NCBI GenBank assembly: GCA_024401535.1 | Contig: JAKSKX010000002.1 | Location: forward strand, 124,001 to 188,000 | DNA from: Paludibacteraceae bacterium | GTDB lineage: Bacteria > Bacteroidota > Bacteroidia > Bacteroidales > Paludibacteraceae | DNA length: 64,000 nt | Reading direction: 5' to 3' | Shown: piece after piece, positions 63,756 to 64,000 of the stretch | How positions within the stretch are numbered: position 1 is the stretch's first letter | Layout of the letters: the number at the start of each line of letters is the position of its first letter | Notes under the pieces: model-generated | Seen by the model: the letters and a program-made list of their open reading frames with translations, nothing else | Told to the model about the DNA's origin: nothing | Databases searched by the model: none | Made by a program: the position numbers and the translations under genes

Positions 63756-64000
63756 ATGAACGAAGAACAGAAATATATTGACTTTGAATCTTACGAACGT
63801 GTGGCAGAACCACATAAGCGTGAGAGGGTCTCGGCTTGGCGTACCGCTATTGGTCTTCAAGATGTGGATGGACTTCGTGTGTCCGAATATCTGAAGGAAA
63901 CAGCGGTAAAGCACATTGAGGGTGACATCACTATCGATGAAGTTAGAGAACAACTTCGCTCATACTATATAAACAAGACAACGCACGATGTTGATGATGC
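63756..64000 (+). CDS. Fic-family protein, N-terminal part (cut by window edge)
   Basis: 81 codons are visible. The opening (HKRERVSAWRTAIGLQDVDGLRVSEYL) and ETAVKHIEGDITIDEVREQL fit the N-terminal antitoxin/inhibitory domain (VbhA-like) of Fic/DOC proteins, which AMPylate targets through an HPFxxGNG motif. That motif would lie beyond the window. GC and codon use revert to the medium level of dndCDE1. Confidence 0.65.
   Translation, partial: MNEEQKYIDFESYERVAEPHKRERVSAWRTAIGLQDVDGLRVSEYLKETAVKHIEGDITIDEVREQLRSYYINKTTHDVDD

Noticed and set aside
1-64000. tRNA, rRNA, integrase or complete insertion sequence
   Set aside because: I looked for cloverleaf-like 3' CCA segments, transposase motifs and tyrosine recombinase signatures and saw none.

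Overview
The window comes from a Bacteroidota genome, most likely order Bacteroidales (Prevotella/Bacteroides-like). Evidence: the promoters match the Bacteroidota consensus (-33 TTTG/TTG, 19-21 bp, -7 TAnnTTTG); lipoproteins with SxC lipoboxes; a PorQ-type type IX secretion (T9SS) component; DUF4290 and DUF285 (BspA-like) proteins; and no Shine-Dalgarno sequences to speak of. Neither rRNA, tRNA nor CRISPR arrays were seen.

Layout. (1) 1-22305, minus: one uninterrupted reading frame of at least 7,435 codons, a secreted giant multi-domain (Ig/PKD/SprB-like) surface protein whose C-terminus lies beyond the left edge; it holds a near-identical ~975 bp internal duplication. (2) 22477-27888, minus: a RecA/RepA-like ATPase, four tandem exported TonB C-terminal-domain proteins and a lipoprotein, separated by structured intergenic repeats. 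(3) 28268-32063, plus: two DUF285 repeat surface proteins and a DUF6261-like gene behind an attenuator-like leader. (4) 32170-32917, minus: a GNAT toxin/antitoxin-like pair. (5) 33251-38415, plus: a retropepsin-like protease with a small partner, prfA (RF1), then a run of small multi-spanning membrane proteins of similar topology and a lipoprotein, ending at a strong bidirectional terminator. Behind that, on the minus strand, is a 30-residue membrane microprotein with its own promoter. (6) 39183-44808, plus: TPR protein, membrane protein, then DUF4290-porQ-lipoprotein-ABC-F. (7) 44871-49734: an exonuclease-RecQ-UvrD triple-domain helicase whose frame is broken by one extra base, then a lipoprotein and a candidate minus-strand small RNA. 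(8) 51084 to the right edge: a defence island built around DNA phosphorothioation (dndC, dndD, dndE, dndB) with an AlbA/Schlafen-type ATP-binding regulator and the start of a Fic gene.

The most interesting system is the dnd locus. It is a mosaic. A complete dndC-dndD-dndE set of medium GC is followed by a second, much more AT-rich set made of a 60-residue remnant of a dndC C-terminus, a second DndD, and a DndE fused to a HerA/FtsK-like ATPase, then a four-TM protein and DndB. Both sets use the same ATGA stop/start overlap between dndC and dndD. No dndA or dndFGH restriction genes lie within the window. I infer either a cassette insertion between two different dnd lineages or a two-paralogue phosphorothioation machine with a pumping ATPase.
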